Shown here: positions 58,498-64,000 of the stretch, piece by piece
Layout: every line of letters begins with the position of its first letter
How positions within the stretch are numbered: position 1 is the first letter of the stretch
From: Cryptomeria japonica
Taxonomy: Eukaryota > Streptophyta > Pinopsida > Cupressales > Cupressaceae
Reading direction: 5' to 3'
NCBI RefSeq assembly: GCF_030272615.1
Contig: NC_081413.1
Span: 604,934,709-604,998,708 of the forward strand
DNA length: 64,000 bases
Made by a program: the position numbers and the translations under genes
The notes under the pieces: generated by a model
Told to the model about the DNA's origin: nothing
What the model saw: the letters and a program-made list of their open reading frames with translations, nothing else
The model's database searches: none

Positions 58498-61450
58498 TGG
58501 TGTCAAAGTCATGTAATCTAGTATAAATCATGGTTTTTTTATGATATTTAGAGAGATTTGAAAATATTAGATATCTAATAATTTTATTAAAAAATAAGTT
58601 TTCTCTTCTCATGCATTCTCATGTGACCTAGAAAATTAGAGCAATTTAATGGAAAATAAGCTTCTAGTTAATTTGGTTTATATATACATGTGTTCCTGTG
58701 AGATCTAGGTGACTATATCTTTTTGGTACTATTGGAGGATTTTCCAAAATTTATGAAGTGTTTAGAAGGCTAAAGAAAGTCAAAACTAACTTTTACATCA
58801 CCTAAATCAAAGCTTGGACGACACAATAAATAAAAATGCATTATTTCATTATAGTTCTTTTAGTTTTGGCTGTAGAAAACTAGTTTCTATTCTATTGTAA
58901 AAAAATAATTTTTTGGTTTTACTTCCAACCATAAAATAATTATCTGCGGATCTCTTATTTTTTACATAAAGTCAATAAATTTTGCAAAAAATGATTTTGA
59001 GTTAGGCATGAGCCATTTTTAGTTGGCAGATTTAGCAACATTTTTTAAAATTTCATAAATCTTGCCTCAGGTATCATATTTTTGCAAATGATTACTTGAT
59101 GGGAAGTTGGAAATGAGCACTTTCCCTCCATGTGGTTTTCATAATTTTTTTTTATCATTTTCTATCAGATATTGTAGGTTGAATCAACATCTTTTTTTCT
59201 TCAATAAACCATCTTTTACCACAGAACTCCATTAAAAAAAAAAATAGTCATTATAAGGCATTGAAGAGTATAACACAACTATAAGGATTTTTTTTCATAA
59301 GAAAGTTTGGTGGTTGTAGGCCTAGAAAGAATTGTAATATAATAAATGGCCTTGCAAATGCATTAATTATAATGTGCCAACCTTGTAATACTTTAGAGGA
59401 GATTCATATAGAGGTGAAAAACCCATCCCATCAAGCTCAAGTGGAAACACAAGAGGAAGAGAAAACCATCAAATGTCAACTCAAAATCAATCTCAAGGAA
59501 AAAGGTATGATAAGTATTCAATTCAATGTCATTATTTCATGAAATATGGGCATTATGTGAATAATATATAGAAATAAATAAATATGATTCTTAAAAAAAA
59601 GTTCAAAACTTAAGAAAGAAAATAGGGTAGTATGCTCTTAGCTTGCATGGTTGCATAAGAAAATGAAAAATATGTATGGTTTTTAGAATCTTGTTGTAGA
59701 TGATCATATGATAGAGAAATTAGAATGTTTTTCTAGTTTGGATAAGAATGTAAAATTAAATGTCACATTAGATAATGAGAACAAAATTTTAGTTATGGGA
59801 AAAGGAAACATCAATATGCTAACGATAAATTAAGGTAAGAAGTTTCTTTTAGATGTGTATTTTTTTCTTGGGTTGAAGCATAACCTAATGAGTATTGGGT
59901 AGCTTTTTCTAAAAGAGTATATAATTCTTTTTTCAAAGTAAATAATGTACAATTTTAGATAAATTTTGAAGTAATCATCTTGTACGAAAAGTCCAAATGA
60001 GTAAAAATAGAATATTTCCCCTAAGGCTAAAACCAGATTTGAAGATAGAATTCTCTCAAACACACCCTTCATTAAAATCACATGACAATGAATCGAAAAC
60101 TATAGTAGTCACTCAAGTAATCTTTGAAATAGAAATTGAAGATAAAAATTGGTTATGACACCTAAGATTTGGACACCGAAATATTGGAGGCTTAAACATA
60201 TTGCATAAGAAAATAATGGCAAAGGGGTTACCACTAATTGAAAAACTAAATAGAGTATGTGAAGGTTGTATGTAGGGTAAACAACATTGATATTCATTTA
60301 TATCAAGATAAACAATCAAAGAAAATAAATCATAGGAGATTGTTTATTGGAATTTGTGTGGACCAATGAAAACACTCTCAATTGGTGGAAGCTACTACTT
60401 AATATTCCTTGATGATTTGACAAGAAATATATGGGTCTATTTTTTAAAATATAAGTTGAAGTGTTTGATTATTTTTGTTGATTTAAGGCTCTTGTTGAAA
60501 ACCAAAGTGAGCATTACATAAAATAAGTAAGAATGGATAGAGATGGTTAATAGATTTCAAATGGTTGTGTAATTTTTTTCAAAGACCATGGAATCCACAA
60601 ATAATTTAATACAAGGTATACCCCTTAATGAAATGGTGTAGTTGAAAGAAAAAATAGAACTACCATGGAAATTGCAAGGAGAATGTTGAAAGAAAAACAT
60701 TTATTAAATTAATCTTAGGTTGAGACTATAGAATATTCAACATACATAAGAAATAGATGTCCAACCAAAAATATCAAGGATATGATTTTGGAAGAAGAAT
60801 GAAATAGAATAAAACATAATGTTTCTCACATGATAGTATTGGGATGTATGGTGTGTGCACATGTGCCATATGGATTGAGATTAAAGTTAGGCAACAAATG
60901 AGAAAAATGTATATATATTGGATATAGTGATTAACCTTAAGGCTTATAAACTATATAATCTAACAACAACAAAAAATTATAACCAAAAGAGATGTGCAGC
61001 TAATGGAAGATGAAGCATGAGATGGAAGTTTGGAAAAAATAGTCAATCTAGTAGCCAACATACCACAAGAAGAAAAAGAAGATTTTAAACCACCGGTTAA
61101 TCCTTAAAAAAAGACTCTTTCCACAACTATTCAAGCTTAACGAAGTGGAAAACAAATGATACCATCAACCATAAGGAAAATCCCACATACTCAAGAAAAT
61201 ACTTAATGAAATGTGTAAAAAAGACCATCTTCAATTGGTATTCTTGGTACTAGACCATAAATTTCACATTATAGAAGTTTAAGTGACATGTAAAGTAAGG
61301 CTGAGAAGAACAAAATATGAAGTATAAGGGATATTTATGAGAAAAATGAAGGTGAAAACAATGTAGGTTTGACTTATTCTTTTTCTTTATATTCATACAT
61401 AGATAATCCAAATCATTTTAAAAATGTGGTTATATTAAAAGTAGAAATAA
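58498..61450 (+). pseudogene. copia E internal region, gag-integrase relic
   Basis: After an AT-rich leader, protein-like text includes a gag end with knuckle remnant near 59510-59570 (QCHYFMKYGHYVN), a protease-to-integrase region near 59650-59950, gag-pre-integrase WL/HLRFGHRNIGGLN-like text near 60150-60200, integrase near 60340-60690 (LDDLTRN, GVVERKNRTTMEIARR), and the linker near 60960. RT and RNase H are absent; similarity fades near 61450. All frames are interrupted. Confidence 0.7.
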
Positions 61451-64000
61451 AATATACAGAGAAAAAATTGCTAACTTAAGGAACTAAATCAAAGAGCCAA
61501 ACTCAATCAGAGAACTAGAAACGTAATTAAAAAAAGAAATATTTTAGAGAATGTAGATAAGTCTAAAAATGTATGTGCATACCACAAAAATAAATCCATC
61601 TAACATACCAGATACAAAATACATATATGAAGATATAGTTCTATAACAAAGACAACATTTTTAGTAGGAGTCCCTATGACTAGATGATTATCATAAACCT
61701 CAAAAAAGGGTGCCAAACCTTGAGGAAGTAGCAGTTTGCAAGAAAAAATTAAAAGAAGAAAGGAATCTTTTAAGTTTATGGGATGTTTTCCCCTATCTCC
61801 TCATGGCTTGCATTGTCATCTTCGTCGGCATTATCCCCTAATTTCGAACCCACAAAAAGGCTTTCTTGGTTCCCTACAATCGGGTCCATGGTTGACAACT
61901 TTGCAATCCTTTGTTGACACAACTTATGTAGAACCAGACATTATAATGAATAAAATAGGCGTAAAATTTGGGATTCTTGCAAAGAAGAAATCAGCTCCAA
62001 GAATATACCTAGTTCATTCTCAAAGATCTTACAGTTGCTTGAATCAAGTCTTATTTTCATATAATTGTATAGACTAACATAATTGTTGTTCTTCTTCAAG
62101 AATTTCTTAGGGAAAATACCTCCTATCCATCACTTAACATTAAATAAGTCAATACTTTTCAAAGCCCTTTCAATATCATCAGTAGAAATGAAACCTTCCT
62201 TGACATAATCAAAATACAAGTGCAATAGGGATCTATAATTCTCAAGTAAATCAAATGCATTAGATAGAAACATAACAACCTAAGAAGGAAAAATACTATG
62301 AGGATCCTTAGGGTTAATAACCTCTTCACACACTACCATAATGATCCCCCATTGGAGTTTACCACAATCCTATTTGAAGATGTACTTAATATGCTTTGTT
62401 GTATAGGACCCAGATGTTAGAAATCTCGCGCCAATAAATATAATTTCAATGCATTGGTTCAAAGGTTTATACTCTATTATGTCGAAAACAAATGGATAAA
62501 GGGAACAAAGATTAGAAAGTGATGAAACAAAATGATAACCTTCCCATCTTTAATCTATATCCTCAAATCTCACACAAATCTCGAGAAATGGTGACCTCAG
62601 AATAGAAATGTACTCACACGAGGGAGGGATTTAAAGCATCTTGAGGTGATTATTTAGGTACTTTTTGAACATTATCAATGTTCAATAAAAAAATCTTGCA
62701 CATCTAAAAATCATTTCCATTTTCATGAGATGGGCTAGAAAAGTACCATGTTTACCAAAGGAAAAGCTACTTCGCACACAATTCAAAGTCAAGGAACTAT
62801 AATCAGCCTTAAATGGTGTTGCGAATATCTAGTGCAATCTTTTCACACTATAGTTTAATCATACCAACATCTTGCACACATGGTATAAATATGCCACCTC
62901 AGTCACATTGAAGACCACTTGTCCTATGATTTGACATGAATACCGATCTCTTAAATCTTCACCACTACACTTCAATCACATCTGTAATATATATTTATAA
63001 CCTGCACACATACAACCAAAGAAAATATTGGGGGTGGTTGTCTAAGGGCTTATTGTAGTCAAACCCCCACTATGGCTTATGTCCATTAAGTACTATAGAT
63101 GTATAAATATGGCCACTTTCTTAAATGGATATTTAATATTCATTTTAACCCCATTCCCCTTATTAATTAAATCCTATTTAATTAATTTCTTCGCATTCAT
63201 CTATTTGATTAAATGAATTAATCAATTTATTTAATTCAGTTCAAGTAAACTTTTTCTAGCCTTTAATTAAATAAATTACTTTATTTAATTAATTCCCTTT
63301 CTCCCTTTTTAAATAAATTTATATCTAATTAAATCGATTGTTGCAAATAAATAAATCTAATTAATTTATTTAAATCCACCACTTGTATTTATGCAAGTTG
63401 CATCTATTTTGTTGAAATAAATTAATTTTAGTTTTAATTAAAATCCTTTTCCCTCCACTTGCATTTTCCTATATCCCCCACTTGCCTCCTAAACCCCCTT
63501 CTAGATTCTTCTAATCCATTCCAATTATCCTAACTCATCTCCTAATTGTCGTCACAATCCTAAGCAAAGAGAAGTCACTTCTCAAAGCCTCCAAAGTCTT
63601 TGAAGTTCATTAAAGGCTTTATTTCCTCAACAAGGTAACTTGTTGAGTTCCGCCAAATTTTGAAGGACTCTTACAAATTTGTCCCCAAATTCTTCCTAAC
63701 CATTAATGGTTAAACTCAACCTTCTTGCATGGTTAGAGACTTTCTCTCTAACTTAACCCTCATCTAACCCAAGGGTCTCATCAAACATTCATGGCTTTAA
63801 CGTTAGTTATCCATTTAACCCTTGCTCAAGAGTTTACACCTTGAGTAAAAGCTTTATCCAATGGATGACCCTAATCTAACCTTAACCCTTACCTCCCAAG
63901 GTAACCTTCATGTCTTCTGAAGCATTTAATGCTTCTTACATCTCCTCTTAAGCAACCTCTTGTTGACAATTGTCACCATTTCATTGGTGACAATTGTAAA
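61451..64000. other. AT-rich end of window, no gene recognised
   Basis: Contains a 113-codon frame at 61736-62077 without recognisable features and without support in the flanks. From about 63100 the sequence is rich in ATTAATTAAAT-like phrases. No LTR partner for copia E was found. Confidence 0.45.
63966..63997. repeat. 12-bp inverted repeat at the window end
   Basis: ACAATTGTCACC at 63966-63977 and GGTGACAATTGT at 63986-63997, with an 8-base loop. Both arms contain the self-complementary ACAATTGT. It could be part of a longer element that continues beyond the window. Confidence 0.8.

Noticed and set aside
61736-62077. 113-codon frame as a gene
   Set aside because: No recognisable domain, no supporting codon pattern in the flanks, and it starts in a decayed copia region.

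Overview
The window looks like intergenic and repeat-dominated DNA from a large plant nuclear genome, possibly a gymnosperm. The reasons are a plant-type laccase with the usual plant exon layout, at least six Ty1/copia retrotransposons in different states of decay, low gene density, AT-rich spacers, microsatellites and a satellite array. Species cannot be fixed from sequence alone.

Layout: 798-2315 (+) carries the last three exons (4-6) of a laccase; its N-terminal exons are not visible. 2316-9590 is AT-rich, with old dispersed repeats and one weak coding relic. 9596-9765 is a diverged unit of the satellite that forms a large array at 21752-24110. Between these lies a GC-richer, low-coding block (about 9780-21745) that resembles plant mitochondrial intergenic DNA. 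Inside that block sit a 2 kb G-rich insert (11864-13905) and a full-length 5.1 kb copia element, A1 (15108-20207). After the satellite comes an unrecognised, decayed, apparently intron-containing gene (24483-26286), a solo LTR of family B (26318-27621), and an AT-rich spacer. Next is a 7 kb degenerate copia element, B (30282-37296, minus). Beyond it are an unrecognised decayed coding region (38885-40310, minus) and a laccase pseudogene (40457-48012, minus). A second family-A copia element, A2 (42485-46993), has inserted into exon 3 of that pseudogene with a perfect 5-bp target duplication. The right end is a Tnt1-like copia, C (49090-53765), which has itself been hit by a short retroposon-like insert, then decayed copia D (about 55095-57855), cut by the LTR of copia E (57856 onwards).

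No gene in the window can be shown to be complete and intact. The only coding sequence without visible damage is the laccase 3' part at 798-2315. The two laccase copies are paralogues in opposite orientation: the left shows exons 4-6, the right exons 1-5 with two nonsense codons, a copia insertion and several indels.

The most unusual structure is the satellite: 16 units of about 148 bp, alternating between two subtypes (a dimeric higher-order repeat of about 298 bp), each unit carrying an imperfect palindrome of about 80 bp. The best candidates for something undescribed are this satellite and the unknown multi-exon gene relic next to it.
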